This document shows positions 1-9,920 of a stretch of 40,721 nt of DNA, in pieces. The position numbers and the translations under genes were made by a program. The stretch is taken from NCBI RefSeq assembly GCF_009908195.1, contig NZ_JAAAHS010000022.1, positions 1-40,721 of the forward strand, in the 5' to 3' direction. Under the pieces are notes generated by a model. It searched no databases. It was not told where the DNA came from and saw only the letters and a list, made by a program, of their open reading frames with translations. This DNA is from Streptomyces boluensis (GTDB taxonomy: Bacteria > Actinomycetota > Actinomycetes > Streptomycetales > Streptomycetaceae). Each line of letters opens with the position of its first letter. The stretch's first letter is position 1.

Positions 1-21
1 GGCGTCGGGTGGGCGTGGTGG

Positions 22-2211
22 TCAGCCCTTGTCCAGGTACTCCTCCCGGTCCTTGTCGAGCAGCGCGTCCAGTGCCGTGCGCAGTGCGGGGAGCCGGTCG
101 AGCTCGGGGTCGCGGGCGACGATCGTGACCGCCTCCTCGCGGGCCTGGGCGATGACCTCCTCGTCCTCGATGACCGCGAGCACCCGCAGCGAGGACCGCA
201 CTCCGGACTGGGCCTGCCCCAACACATCGCCCTCGCGCCGCTGTTCGAGGTCGATGCGGGAGAGCTCGAAGCCGTCGAGCGTGGCCGCGACCGCGCCGAG
301 CCGGGCCCGCGCGGGGCTGGCCTCCGGCATCTCGGAGACGAGCAGGCACAGACCGGGGGCGGAGCCTCGGCCGACGCGGCCGCGCAGCTGATGCAGCTGG
401 GAGACGCCGAAGCGGTCGGCGTCCATGATCACCATCGCGGTGGCGTTCGGGACGTTCACCCCCACCTCGATGACCGTCGTGGCCACCAGGACGTCGACCT
501 CGCCCGCGGCGAAGCGGCGCATCACGGCGTCCTTGTCGTCGGGTGCCATGCGGCCGTGCAGGACCTCGACGCGCAGCCCGCTCAGCGGTCCGGCGCTGAG
601 CTGCCCGGCGACCTCGACGACGGCGAGCGGCGGGCGCTTCTCCGCCTCGTCCTCGGCGGACTTCTTCTTGGCGGCCTTGTCGTCGAGGTCGTCACCGATC
701 CGGGGACACACGACGTACGCCTGGTGGCCGTTCTCCACCTCTTCGCGGACGCGTTCCCAGGCGCGGGCCAGGAAGTGCGGCTTGTCGGCCGCGGGGACGA
801 CATGGGTGGCGATCGGCGAGCGCCCGGCGGGGAGTTGGTCGAGGACGGAGGTCTCCAGGTCACCGAAGACCGTCATGGCGACGGTGCGCGGGATGGGGGT
901 GGCGGTCATCACCAGGAGGTGCGGCGGCTGTTTGCCCTTGCCGCGCAGGGCGTCGCGCTGCTCGACGCCGAAGCGGTGCTGCTCGTCCACGACGACCAGA
1001 CCCAGGTCGTGGAACTGCACCTTGTCCTCGATCAGCGCGTGCGTGCCGATGACGAGGCCGGCCTCGCCGGTGACCAGGTCGAGCAGGGCCTGGCGGCGCG
1101 CGGCCGTGCCCATGGAGCCGGTGAGCAGCACCACCTTGGTGGCCCGCTCGGCACCGCCCAGCATGCCGCCCTCCGCCAACTCCCCCATCATTTCCGTGAT
1201 CGAGCGGTGGTGCTGCTGGGCGAGGACCTCGGTCGGCGCGAGCATCGCGGCCTGCCCGCCCGCGTCGACGACGGCCAGCATGGCGCGCAGGGCGACCATC
1301 GTCTTGCCCGATCCGACCTCGCCCTGGAGCAGCCGGTGCATGGGGTGCTCGGTGGCCAGGTCGTCGAAGATCTCCTTGGTGACCCGCTGCTGTCCGTCGG
1401 TGAGGGTGAACGGCAGCTTGGCGTCGAAGGCGTCCAGGAGGCCGTCCGGCACTGGCCTGCGGGCCACGGCGGGCAGCTGGGTCTCGGCGAACCGGCGTCT
1501 GGCCAGGGCGACTTGGAGGACGAACGCCTCGTCCCACTTGAGGCGGTCCTTGGCCTCGGCCACATCGTCCTTGGTGTGCGGCCGGTGGATCTTGAGGAGT
1601 GCCTCGGGGAGCGTGACCAGGCCGCGCCCTCTCCGCAGCGAGGGCGGCAGCGGGTCCTCGGCGTCCTGCGCACTGGGCAGCACCGCGTCCACCGCCTTGG
1701 CGATCTTCCAGGACTCCAGCTTGGCGGTGGCCGGATAGATCGGGAGCAGCGCTCCGGCCCAGGACTCCACGGTGTCCGTGGCCTCGGTCTCGCTGTCCTT
1801 GCGCAGCAATTCGTACGCGGGATGGGCCAGTTGGAGTTTGCGGTTGAACGCGGACACCTTGCCCGCGAACATCGCGCGTGTGCCGGGCAGCAGGTCCTTG
1901 TGCGGCTTGTGGATGCCGCGGCCGAAGAAGACCAGCTGGAGCTGGCCGCTGCCGTCAGTGATGGTGACTTCGAGGCGCTGGCCGCGGCCGTTGTTGAACT
2001 TCAGGACGCGGGCCGTCGCGACCTGCGCGACCACCGTCACATGCTCGTCCAGGGGCAGGTCGGACATTGTGGTCAGCTCACCCCGCTCCGCGTACCGCCG
2101 CGGGTAGTGGTGGAGCAGGTCGCCGACCGTGTGCAGGTCGAGGTGCTCGGCCATCACCTTCGCGGTGGCGGGGCCGAGGACTTTCTTCAGGGGTTCTTCG
2201 AGCGCGGGCAC
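22..2211 (-). CDS. recG: ATP-dependent DNA helicase RecG
   Basis: RecG remodels branched DNA: it reverses stalled forks and migrates Holliday junctions. An N-terminal wedge/OB region is followed by two helicase lobes. Visible motifs are the Walker A LLQGEVGSGKT, the Walker B-like VVVDEQHRFG (DEQH box), the TATPIPRT motif, and QLRGRVGRG in lobe 2. From the GTG at 2211 the protein is about 729 aa, close to the family norm, and begins VPALEEPLKKVLGPAT, which is how I remember actinobacterial RecG starting. The frame stays open to 2286, with an ATG at 2229, so the start is not certain. It lies downstream of, and is probably co-transcribed with, the DAK2-domain gene; that neighbourhood is conserved in actinobacteria. 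Confidence 0.95.
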   Translation of the reverse strand: MPALEEPLKKVLGPATAKVMAEHLDLHTVGDLLHHYPRRYAERGELTTMSDLPLDEHVTVVAQVATARVLKFNNGRGQRLEVTITDGSGQLQLVFFGRGIHKPHKDLLPGTRAMFAGKVSAFNRKLQLAHPAYELLRKDSETEATDTVESWAGALLPIYPATAKLESWKIAKAVDAVLPSAQDAEDPLPPSLRRGRGLVTLPEALLKIHRPHTKDDVAEAKDRLKWDEAFVLQVALARRRFAETQLPAVARRPVPDGLLDAFDAKLPFTLTDGQQRVTKEIFDDLATEHPMHRLLQGEVGSGKTMVALRAMLAVVDAGGQAAMLAPTEVLAQQHHRSITEMMGELAEGGMLGGAERATKVVLLTGSMGTAARRQALLDLVTGEAGLVIGTHALIEDKVQFHDLGLVVVDEQHRFGVEQRDALRGKGKQPPHLLVMTATPIPRTVAMTVFGDLETSVLDQLPAGRSPIATHVVPAADKPHFLARAWERVREEVENGHQAYVVCPRIGDDLDDKAAKKKSAEDEAEKRPPLAVVEVAGQLSAGPLSGLRVEVLHGRMAPDDKDAVMRRFAAGEVDVLVATTVIEVGVNVPNATAMVIMDADRFGVSQLHQLRGRVGRGSAPGLCLLVSEMPEASPARARLGAVAATLDGFELSRIDLEQRREGDVLGQAQSGVRSSLRVLAVIEDEEVIAQAREEAVTIVARDPELDRLPALRTALDALLDKDREEYLDKG

Positions 2212-2297
2212 GAATCCATTGCACACCATGGCTCTGACAACGTGCCGAGCCTGTGGAAAACCCCGGCCGCGCCGCGTCCCCGCCAAGCGTGCGGGAT

Positions 2298-4103
2298 CTA
2301 CTCCACGCCTATGAGCATCAGCGGCGACTGCGGGCCGCCGCGGTAGACGACGGTGTCGACGGCGAGGTGATGCTCGCGTACGTGCTGCTCAAGGCGGTCG
2401 GCGACGGACTCGGGGACCTCGTCGCCGAGGACGAGGGTGACCATCTCGCCGCCCGCGGAGAGCATCCGGTCGAGCACGGCGGCGGCCGTGGCCGTGACCT
2501 CGGCACCGATCACGGCGACGTCCCCGTCGATCAGGCCGAGCAGATCACCGGCCTGGCAGATGCCGGCCATGGTCCACGACTGCCGCTCGGCGACGGCGAG
2601 TTCGGCATAGCGGGTGGCACCGGCCGCCGAGGTCATCCCGACCACGTCCTCGTCGAACCGGCGGTCCGGCTCGTGCACGGCGAGCGCCGCGATGCCCTGC
2701 ACCGCGCAGCGGGTGGGGATGAGCGCGACCCGTACGCCCTCGGCGCGTGCCTGCTCGGCGGCGGCCGCGGCCGTGTAGCGCAGCTCCGGGTCGTTGGGCA
2801 GCAGCACCACCTCGCGCGCGTGCGCCCGGCGGATCGCGTCGACCAGCTCCCCGCTCGCCGGGGGCTCCCCCGGCCGCGCGAGCACGGTGGTCGCCCCGGC
2901 CTCCGCGCACAGCTCGGCGAGGCCCTCGCCCGGCACGACGGCCACGATCGCGCGTTGCGCCCGCTCGCGCGGCTGCTGCGGGTGCCCGCCGCTGTGCGCG
3001 TCCTGCGCCCCGAAGTGCGTGATCCGGATGCGGTACGGGCGGCCCGCCTCGACGCCCGCCTCCACGGCGGCGCCCGCGTCGTCCACGTGCACATGGACGT
3101 TCCACAGCCCGTCCCCGCCGACCACCACCAGGGAGTCCCCGAGGGAGTCGAGGCGGGACCGGAGCCGGTCCACCGCGCTGTCGTCCGCCTCCAGGAGGTA
3201 GATCACCTCGAAGGCGGGACCGGTGCCGCACTCCCCCGCACCCTCGACAACACAGTCCACGGAGTCGGCCGGGGCCTCGTCCACGGCGCCCGGCGAAAAC
3301 GCCGCCACGCGCGCGTGCCCCCCGCCCCCCACGCGTACCGACCGCTCCGGTGACCGTCCGGACAGCGCCTCCACCAGGGCGCCGAGTACCGCCACGAGTC
3401 CTTGGCCGCCCGCGTCGACGACGCCCGCGCGGCCGAGTACCGCGAGCTGTTCCGGGGTGTGCTTCAGGGCGGCGGCGGCGCCTTCGTAGGCGGCCAGGGC
3501 CACCGCCGCGCAGTCGCCGTCCGCCTCCTGGGCCGCGGCGGCCGCCGCGGTGGCGACCGTCAGGACCGTGCCCTCGACGGGGTGCGCGACCGCCTGGTAC
3601 CCGGACTCGGCGGCCCTCCGCAGTGCGCGCCGCAGGACGTCGCCCTCGTATCGAGCCCCATCAAGGTGGGCACCGTCAGACCGAGCACCATCAGCGTGGG
3701 CACCATCAGAGTGGCCGGAATCGTCGGATCCGGTGTGAGGCGCACCACGTCCGGGCCCCTCGGCGGGAGTCTCCTCGGCCAGCACCTGGGCCGTTCCGCG
3801 CAGCAGCTGCGCCAGGATCGTGCCGGAGTTTCCGCAGGCCCCGATGAGTGCACCGTGCGCCGCCGCGCGGGCCGCGTCGGCGAGTGAAGGGCCCGCCTGG
3901 GACCCGGCGGCCTCGTGCCCCTTGAAGACCGCGTCGACCGCGCGAGCGGCGGATTCCACGGTCAGGTAGAGATTGGTTCCGGTGTCCCCGTCCGCGACCG
4001 GGTAGACGTTGATCGCGTCGATCTCCTCGCGGGCCCTCCCGAGCGCGCGGAGCGCCAGTCCGCACCAAGTGCGCACCACCTCGGCGTCGGGGGTCTGGGG
4101 CAC
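2298..4103 (-). CDS. DAK2 domain-containing FakA-like fatty acid kinase / YloV family protein
   Basis: A 601-aa protein. The N-terminal DAK2 domain has the nucleotide/Mg-binding motif NVYPVADGDTGTN (residues about 32-44, Asp38 and Asp40), then GACGNSGTILAQ and VVDAGGQGLV. The rest resembles the middle and C-terminal domains of FakA/YloV. In Firmicutes FakA phosphorylates fatty acids presented by the DegV-like protein FakB; whether this actinobacterial form does so is inference. The unusual part is a four-unit pentapeptide repeat (SDGAH, ADGAR, SDGAH, LDGAR) at about residues 129-148, inserted between the GNSG motif and the next conserved block. The stop lies 86 nt before the preferred recG start, consistent with one operon. 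Confidence 0.85.
   Translation of the reverse strand: MPQTPDAEVVRTWCGLALRALGRAREEIDAINVYPVADGDTGTNLYLTVESAARAVDAVFKGHEAAGSQAGPSLADAARAAAHGALIGACGNSGTILAQLLRGTAQVLAEETPAEGPGRGAPHTGSDDSGHSDGAHADGARSDGAHLDGARYEGDVLRRALRRAAESGYQAVAHPVEGTVLTVATAAAAAAQEADGDCAAVALAAYEGAAAALKHTPEQLAVLGRAGVVDAGGQGLVAVLGALVEALSGRSPERSVRVGGGGHARVAAFSPGAVDEAPADSVDCVVEGAGECGTGPAFEVIYLLEADDSAVDRLRSRLDSLGDSLVVVGGDGLWNVHVHVDDAGAAVEAGVEAGRPYRIRITHFGAQDAHSGGHPQQPRERAQRAIVAVVPGEGLAELCAEAGATTVLARPGEPPASGELVDAIRRAHAREVVLLPNDPELRYTAAAAAEQARAEGVRVALIPTRCAVQGIAALAVHEPDRRFDEDVVGMTSAAGATRYAELAVAERQSWTMAGICQAGDLLGLIDGDVAVIGAEVTATAAAVLDRMLSAGGEMVTLVLGDEVPESVADRLEQHVREHHLAVDTVVYRGGPQSPLMLIGVE
3658..3717 (-). repeat. 15-bp tandem repeat, four units, inside the DAK2 gene
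   Basis: Four consecutive 15-bp units (3658-3672, 3673-3687, 3688-3702, 3703-3717). The first and third read ccatcaaggtgggca and ccatcagcgtgggca; the others differ by a few bases. They keep frame and encode the DGA(H/R) pentapeptide repeat. Unit number could vary between strains by slippage without breaking the frame. Confidence 0.85.
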
Positions 4104-4195
4104 CGGCTGCCTCCTTGCTCAGGCGTCGTCTCGCAGCGTAGTCCCCGGTCGGGAGGCTGCCCGGGGCAGGCCCCCGGGCGGTCATGGTAGTTTCG

Positions 4196-4229
4196 TTGTA
4201 CCGAAGCCGCCGTTGTATGCTGCTTCGGT
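4196..4229 (+). promoter_or_regulatory. Putative rpmB promoter with overlapping inverted repeat
   Basis: The region between the DAK2 gene and rpmB is divergent. TATGCT at 4216-4221 is a plausible -10, with weak TTCGTT at 4192-4197 as the -35 (18-nt spacer). It lies within an 8-bp inverted repeat, ACCGAAGC (4200-4207) and GCTTCGGT (4222-4229), so a dimeric regulator bound there would cover the -10. No transcription start is known from the sequence alone. Confidence 0.4.
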
Positions 4230-4285
4230 TGCCTGATGAGAGTCAGGCCGACATTCCCCCCTGGCACCGCCAATCAGATCACTAG

Positions 4286-4303
4286 ATCCCGGCATGCCGG
4301 GAT
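4286..4303 (+). promoter_or_regulatory. Perfect 18-bp palindrome in the rpmB leader
   Basis: ATCCCGGCATGCCGGGAT is a perfect palindrome 36 nt before the rpmB GTG, probably inside its 5' UTR. As RNA it would fold into a 7-bp hairpin with a CAUG loop. It could be a protein-binding DNA site or a leader structure for ribosomal-protein feedback; the sequence does not decide. Confidence 0.5.
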
Positions 4304-4339
4304 TATCCGTTAGTGCATCTGAAGTCTTTGGAGTGACCC

Positions 4340-4525
4340 GTGGCTGCCAACTGCGACGTCTGCGGCAAGGGGCCGGGCTTCGGCAACAACATCTCGCACT
4401 CGCACCGCCGTACTCCCCGTCGCTGGAACCCGAACATCCAGCGCGTGCGTACCGTGGTCGGTGGGACGCCGAAGCGCCTCAACGCCTGCACCTCGTGCAT
4501 CAAGGCCGGCAAGGTCTCGCGCTGA
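4340..4525 (+). CDS. rpmB: 50S ribosomal protein L28, zinc-binding (C+) form
   Basis: A 61-aa protein with the L28 signature (FGNNISHSHRRTPRRWNPN). It has two CxxC pairs, Cys5/Cys8 and Cys50/Cys53, which form a zinc ribbon. This marks it as the C+ paralogue; streptomycetes also carry a zinc-free C- copy elsewhere that is induced under zinc shortage. The GTG start is preceded by GGAG at 4330-4333. It is monocistronic, with a strong terminator about 100 nt downstream. Confidence 0.97.
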   Translation: MAANCDVCGKGPGFGNNISHSHRRTPRRWNPNIQRVRTVVGGTPKRLNACTSCIKAGKVSR

Positions 4526-4554
4526 CGTAACTTCCCCACGCTCTCGGCTTCTCC

Positions 4555-4570
4555 CCCAGCTACCGCTGGG
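4555..4570 (+). other. Short hairpin after rpmB
   Basis: CCCAGC (4555-4560), TACC, GCTGGG (4565-4570), followed by AAGTGCCCCCAGAG. It resembles a C/G-rich intergenic hairpin I recall recurring in Streptomyces genomes. It lies between the rpmB stop and the main terminator. No coding potential is seen nearby. Confidence 0.4.
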
Positions 4571-4623
4571 AAGTGCCCCCAGAGCAGGGGAGGCCATTGC
4601 GCGGCCACCTAGCTGGTTGCTGT

Positions 4624-4657
4624 GAAAGCCGGTCCACCTTCGGGTGGGCCGGCTTTC
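4624..4657 (+). terminator. Intrinsic terminator of rpmB
   Basis: A 15-bp stem (4624-4638 with 4643-4657, one G-U pair) capped by a TTCG tetraloop, ending GGCTTTCTCG. It faces the convergent thiD end and could act in both directions. Confidence 0.85.
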
Positions 4658-4764
4658 TCGTGTGCGCGGGCGGGACGGGACGGTGCGAGCCGGTGGACGA
4701 GCCACCGGCCCCACGACCACTGCGGCCCCGCGACCGCTGACCACTGGCCGTTGGCCATTGCTCC

Positions 4765-5565
4765 CTAGGAGCCCGACCGCCACTGGTACCCGTGGTCGAC
4801 CGGTCCGATCCCCTCGCCAAGAGCGAAGCCCGCCGCGATCGCCCCGGTGACGTACTCCTTCGCCGCGCGTACCGCGTCCGGCACGGTGAGCCCCTTGGCG
4901 AGGCCTGCGGCGATCGCGCTGGCGAGGGTGCAGCCGGTGCCGTGGGTGTGGCGGTTGTCGTGGCGCGGGGCGCGCAGCCAGTGCTCCTCGGTGCCGTCGG
5001 TGAGGAGATCCACGGCGTCGCCGCTGAGGTGGCCGCCCTTGATCAGCGCCCAGCGCGGCCCGAAGTCCAGGAGCGCCGCCGCCGCCCGCCGCAGCCCGTC
5101 CTCGGACTCGACGTGTACGCCGGTGAGCTGGGCCACCTCGTCCAGGTTCGGCGTCGCGACGGTGGCGACGGGCAGCAGCCTCGTACGGACCGAGTCGAGG
5201 GCCGAAGCGGCGAGGAGCGAGTCGCCGTGCTTCGAGATGCCCACCGGGTCGATCACCGTGGGCGCGTCGGTGCCGGCGAGCAACTCCGCGACGGCCTCGA
5301 CGAGTTCGGCGGAGGCGAGCATGCCGGTCTTCACGGCCTGTACGCCGATGTCGTCGACGACGCTGCGGTACTGGGCGCGTACCGCCTCCACCGGCAGTTC
5401 CCAAGCGCCTTGCACGCCAAGGGAGTTCTGCGCGGTGACGGCGGTGACGACGCTCATGCCGTGGGTGCCGAGGGCCAGCATCGTCTTGAGGTCGGCCTGG
5501 ATGCCCGCGCCGCCGCCGGAGTCGGACCCGGCGACGGTCAGTAGACGAGGGGGCGCCGCCGTCAC
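4765..5565 (-). CDS. thiD: Hydroxymethylpyrimidine/phosphomethylpyrimidine kinase ThiD
   Basis: ThiD phosphorylates HMP and then HMP-P to HMP-PP, the pyrimidine precursor of thiamine. The 266-aa protein has the ribokinase-fold signatures of the family: [18 protein letters not shown] near the N-terminus, [12 protein letters not shown] in the middle, and the anion-hole motif [17 protein letters not shown] near the C-terminus. I chose the GTG at 5565 because it overlaps the thiL stop by four bases (GTGA) and gives the normal family start; the frame stays open upstream to 5748 within thiL. Translational coupling to thiL is likely. Confidence 0.94.
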   Translation of the reverse strand: MTAAPPRLLTVAGSDSGGGAGIQADLKTMLALGTHGMSVVTAVTAQNSLGVQGAWELPVEAVRAQYRSVVDDIGVQAVKTGMLASAELVEAVAELLAGTDAPTVIDPVGISKHGDSLLAASALDSVRTRLLPVATVATPNLDEVAQLTGVHVESEDGLRRAAAALLDFGPRWALIKGGHLSGDAVDLLTDGTEEHWLRAPRHDNRHTHGTGCTLASAIAAGLAKGLTVPDAVRAAKEYVTGAIAAGFALGEGIGPVDHGYQWRSGS

Positions 5566-6527
5566 GACTCGATCTCCCCGAAGTGGTCCCAGCCGCTCTT
5601 GCTGGTCCAGGGCGCGCCGTCGACGGTGACCTGGGGCAGGGCCGAGGGGTTGAGGACCTCGCCGATCACCTTCCAGCGGGCCGGAAGCTGTACGTCCGGC
5701 GGGAAGGTGGCGACGATCGCGTGGTCCTCGCCGCCGGTGAGCACCCACTGCAGCGGGTCGACGCCGACGGCCTGGCCGATGTCGTTCATCTGCGAAGGCA
5801 CGTCGATCGAGGCGGACTTGACGTCGATGCGCACCTTGCTCGACTCGGCGATGTGCCCGAGGTCGGCGATCAGGCCGTCGCTGACGTCGGCCATCGCGGT
5901 GGCGCCGAGCCCGGCGGCGGCGGGGCCCGCGTGGTACGGCGGCTCGGGCCTGCGGTGCGCCTCCACGAAGGCGCGCGGCGAGCGGAAGCCGCGCGAGAGC
6001 ACCGCGAGCCCAGCGGCGGACCAGCCCAGCCAGCCGGTGTACGCGACGACATCGCCGGGTTGCGCGCCGGCGCGGGTCACCGGCTCGTGGTTGCGCAGAT
6101 CGCCGAGCGCGGTGATCGCGATGGTGATGGTGTCACCGCGTACGACATCGCCGCCGACCACGGCCGCGCCCGCGACCTGGCACTCGTCGCGCAGCCCGTC
6201 CATCAGCTCGCTCGCCCAGGTCACCGGCAGCTCGGCGGGGACGACGAGGCCGAGAAGCAGCGCGGTCGGCACGGCGCCCATGGCGGCGATGTCGGCGAGG
6301 TTCTGCGCGGCGGCCTTGCGGCCCACGTCGTACGCGGTGGACCAGTCGCGGCGGAAGTGCCGTCCTTCGAGGAGGATGTCCGTGCTGGCCACGACCCTGC
6401 GGTCGGGGGCGGCCACGACCGCGGCGTCGTCGCCGGGTCCGAGGCGTACCGCCGGAGTGGTGGTGAGCCGGGACGTGAGCTCTCTGATGAGCCCGAACTC
6501 CCCGAGCTCGCCCACGGTGCCCTTCAT
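5562..6527 (-). CDS. thiL: Thiamine-monophosphate kinase ThiL
   Basis: ThiL phosphorylates thiamine monophosphate to thiamine pyrophosphate, the last step of the pathway. The 321-aa protein has the PurM/AIR-synthase-like N-terminal half with [20 protein letters not shown] and [15 protein letters not shown] (metal and ATP binding), and a [12 protein letters not shown] motif in the C-terminal half. It is the first gene of a thiL-thiD pair with a 4-nt overlap. The ATG at 6527 starts [14 protein letters not shown], a normal start. Three copies of a 12-bp repeat lie directly upstream. Confidence 0.95.
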   Translation of the reverse strand: MKGTVGELGEFGLIRELTSRLTTTPAVRLGPGDDAAVVAAPDRRVVASTDILLEGRHFRRDWSTAYDVGRKAAAQNLADIAAMGAVPTALLLGLVVPAELPVTWASELMDGLRDECQVAGAAVVGGDVVRGDTITIAITALGDLRNHEPVTRAGAQPGDVVAYTGWLGWSAAGLAVLSRGFRSPRAFVEAHRRPEPPYHAGPAAAGLGATAMADVSDGLIADLGHIAESSKVRIDVKSASIDVPSQMNDIGQAVGVDPLQWVLTGGEDHAIVATFPPDVQLPARWKVIGEVLNPSALPQVTVDGAPWTSKSGWDHFGEIES

Positions 6528-6544
6528 CGAGTCTCGCCTCTTCC

Positions 6545-6580
6545 TGTCATGCCGAGTGTCATGCCGAGTGTCGTGCCGAG
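6545..6580. repeat. 12-bp tandem repeat upstream of thiL
   Basis: Three head-to-tail units of TGTCATGCCGAG at 6545-6556, 6557-6568 and 6569-6580 (third unit TGTCGTGCCGAG). They lie 18-53 nt before the thiL start, in the 314-bp divergent region 6528-6841. I found no other clear feature in that region besides the ribosome binding site of the next gene. Confidence 0.8.
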
Positions 6581-6841
6581 GTTCGCGCCGGCCGTCATGC
6601 CGACCGCCCGGCGCGCGTGCGGTCGCGGGGCGACTTGGCCGCGGGTACCGTCAACAGGTACGTCAACTTCGTTTGTCCGTACGCCGTGGTGTCCGCGCCA
6701 CAGGCCCCGCGGGTCTCCCCGCGACGCACGGTGACGCGATACCGTGGCGCCTCGTCTCCCGCCACAGCCCATGCCCGAGAGCGCTGCGGGCTCGCTGTTC
6801 CCATTTCCCCACATGATCCTCGTGGCCGCCCTGGAGGTTCC

Positions 6842-7075
6842 GTGGTACAGGCGTACATCTTGATCCAGACCGAGGTTGGCAAGGCGTCCGTGGTCGCCGA
6901 GCTGATCGGCAAGATCCCCGGCGTGATCCAGGCCGAGGACGTGACCGGTCCCTACGATGTCATCGTGCGCGCCCAGGCGGACACGGTGGATGAACTCGGT
7001 CGCATGGTGGTCGCGAAAGTCCAGCAGGTGGACGGCATCACCCGCACCCTGACCTGCCCGGTCGTGCACTTGTAG
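6842..7075 (+). CDS. Stand-alone Lrp/AsnC ligand-binding (RAM) domain protein
   Basis: A 77-aa protein beginning VVQAYILIQTEVGKAS and containing the alpha/beta RAM domain of Lrp/AsnC regulators (GVIQAEDVTGPYDVIVRAQ, ITRTLTCPVVHL). It lacks the helix-turn-helix domain. Such single-domain proteins form oligomers and may bind amino acids or pair with full-length Lrp proteins; no specific role can be assigned. The GTG at 6842 is preceded by GGAGG at 6833-6837. The frame is open upstream to 6617, but that part does not resemble protein. It precedes the DUF3515 lipoprotein gene by 20 nt, so they probably share a transcript. Confidence 0.9.
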   Translation: MVQAYILIQTEVGKASVVAELIGKIPGVIQAEDVTGPYDVIVRAQADTVDELGRMVVAKVQQVDGITRTLTCPVVHL

Positions 7076-7095
7076 CCCCCGTCTACGCTTGGCCG

Positions 7096-7578
7096 GTGAA
7101 CGTATTCCGCCGCCGGCTGATCTGTCTGCCCGCCCTCGGTCTGCTCTGCCTGACCGTGGGCTGTTCTTCGACGGACGACCGGGCGACGGTACCGGTTCCC
7201 TCCCCCGACGCCGATACGGCGCGGCTCTGCCGCGACCTGCACGAGCGGCTGCCCGAGCGGATCGACGGGCTCGACCGCGAGGATCCGCAGCCGCGTTCCG
7301 AACTGACTGCCGGATGGGGAGGCTCGGCGATCATACTGCGCTGCGGTGTACCCCGGCCCGCCGCGATGGCCGACCCCGAGGCGTACGGCTCCGAGGTCAA
7401 CGGCGTGGGCTGGCTGACCGAGGAGCAGAAGGACGGTTCGTACCGTTTCACCACGACGCTGCGTGCGGCGTACGTCGAGGTGACGTTCAACGCCGAGCAC
7501 GCGAAGCAGGGCGCGGGTTCGCTCATCGACCTGGCGGAGCCGGTCAAGAAGTCGGTACCGGAGGGCATCGCGAACTGA
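7096..7578 (+). CDS. DUF3515 family lipoprotein
   Basis: A 160-aa predicted lipoprotein: a positively charged N-terminus (MNVFRRRL), a hydrophobic segment and a lipobox LTVGC, so the mature protein would be lipidated at about Cys23. The rest matches the actinobacterial DUF3515 pattern (LCRDLHERLPERIDG, WGGSAIILRCGVPRP, VNGVGWLTEEQKDG). The function is unknown. It follows the Lrp-like gene closely. Its neighbour ddl is convergent and shares a terminator with it. Confidence 0.88.
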   Translation: MNVFRRRLICLPALGLLCLTVGCSSTDDRATVPVPSPDADTARLCRDLHERLPERIDGLDREDPQPRSELTAGWGGSAIILRCGVPRPAAMADPEAYGSEVNGVGWLTEEQKDGSYRFTTTLRAAYVEVTFNAEHAKQGAGSLIDLAEPVKKSVPEGIAN

Positions 7579-7593
7579 GCCCAACTACACGAC

Positions 7594-7622
7594 AGGGCCC
7601 GGCCGTTGGACGGCCGGGCCCT
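7594..7622. terminator. Bidirectional terminator between DUF3515 gene and ddl
   Basis: A 13-bp perfect stem (7594-7606 with 7610-7622, core GGGCCCGGCCGT) and a very short loop, lying between two convergent stop codons. It ends in CTT on the plus strand. Symmetry suggests it serves both genes. Confidence 0.8.
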
Positions 7623-7643
7623 TCGTGCGTGCGGGTGGGTGCG

Positions 7644-8816
<1,173 letters not shown>

Positions 8817-8909
8817 ATCGCGTTGAGCGTACCTGCTGGTATCGGCCGAGTCAGCGCGCGTGCGGCGTCGAGTCGGCGCACGCGCGCGGTGGGGGCGGTA
8901 CGCGGGAGG

Positions 8910-9920
8910 TCAGCGGCGCTCGGACTTCGCGCTGCGCCCCATCAGCTCCTTGAGGGCGACCAGCGGCGGCTTGCCCTCGTGCACGATGTCCACGACGGTC
9001 TCCGTGATGGGCATCTCGACGCCGTGCCTGCGCGCCAGATCGAGCACGGACTCACAGGACTTGACGCCCTCGGCGGTCTGCTTGGTGACCGCGATGGTCT
9101 CCTGCAGGGTCATGCCCTTGCCGAGGTTGGTGCCGAAGGTGTGGTTGCGCGAGAGCGGCGAGGAGCAGGTGGCGACCAGGTCACCGAGTCCGGCGAGCCC
9201 GGAGAAGGTCAACGGGTCGGCGCCCATGGCGTGCCCGAGCCGGGTGGTCTCGGCGAGGCCGCGGGTGATGAGGGAGCCCTTGGCGTTGTCGCCGAGGCCC
9301 ATGCCGTCCGCGATGCCGACGGCGAGACCGATCACGTTCTTGACGGCGCCGCCGAGTTCACAGCCGACCACGTCGGTGTTGGTGTACGGCCGGAAGTACG
9401 CGGTGTGGCAAGCCGTTTGGAGCCGCTGCGCCACGGACTCGTCGCTGCAGGCAACGACCGCCGCGGCGGGCTGGCGGGCGGCGATCTCGCGCGCGAGGTT
9501 GGGTCCTGTGACGACGGCGATGCGCTCGGACGGCACCTTGGTGACGTCCTCGACGACCTCGCTCATCCGCATCGCGGAGCCGAGTTCGACGCCCTTCATG
9601 AGCGATACGAGGACGGTGTCGGGGGCGAGCAGCGGCGCCCACGCGGCGAGGTTGCCGCGCAGCGTCTGCGAGGGCACGGCGAGCACGGTGAAGTCCGCGC
9701 CGTACGCCGCCTCGGCCGCGTCGGTGGTCGCCCGCAGCCGCGCGGGGAGTTCCACGCCCGGCAGGTAGTCGGGGTTGGTACGGCCGGAGTTGACCGCTTC
9801 GGCGAGCTCGGGACGGCGGCCCCACAGGGTCACGTCGCAGCCCGCGTCCGCGAGCACCATGCCGAAGGCCGTACCCCACGAACCCGTACCGAAGACGGCT
9901 GCCTTCACAGGCGGTGTCAC
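8910..9920 (-). CDS. gpsA: Glycerol-3-phosphate dehydrogenase [NAD(P)+]
   Basis: GpsA reduces dihydroxyacetone phosphate to sn-glycerol-3-phosphate, the phospholipid backbone. The 336-aa protein has the N-terminal Rossmann motif AAVFGTGSWGTAFG, VVTGPNLAREIA, the catalytic-lysine region GGAVKNVIGLAVGI, and GDNAKGSLITRGLAE. The GTG at 9920 overlaps the plsC stop by four bases (GTGA), so translation is probably coupled and the two steps of glycerolipid synthesis are made together. A GTG four codons further in is an alternative. The open frame upstream to 10364 lies within plsC. Confidence 0.95.
   Translation of the reverse strand: MTPPVKAAVFGTGSWGTAFGMVLADAGCDVTLWGRRPELAEAVNSGRTNPDYLPGVELPARLRATTDAAEAAYGADFTVLAVPSQTLRGNLAAWAPLLAPDTVLVSLMKGVELGSAMRMSEVVEDVTKVPSERIAVVTGPNLAREIAARQPAAAVVACSDESVAQRLQTACHTAYFRPYTNTDVVGCELGGAVKNVIGLAVGIADGMGLGDNAKGSLITRGLAETTRLGHAMGADPLTFSGLAGLGDLVATCSSPLSRNHTFGTNLGKGMTLQETIAVTKQTAEGVKSCESVLDLARRHGVEMPITETVVDIVHEGKPPLVALKELMGRSAKSERR

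Noticed and set aside
6528-6841. A TPP riboswitch upstream of thiL
   Set aside because: I looked for the conserved THI-box words on the minus strand and saw none; only the 12-bp tandem repeat is evident.
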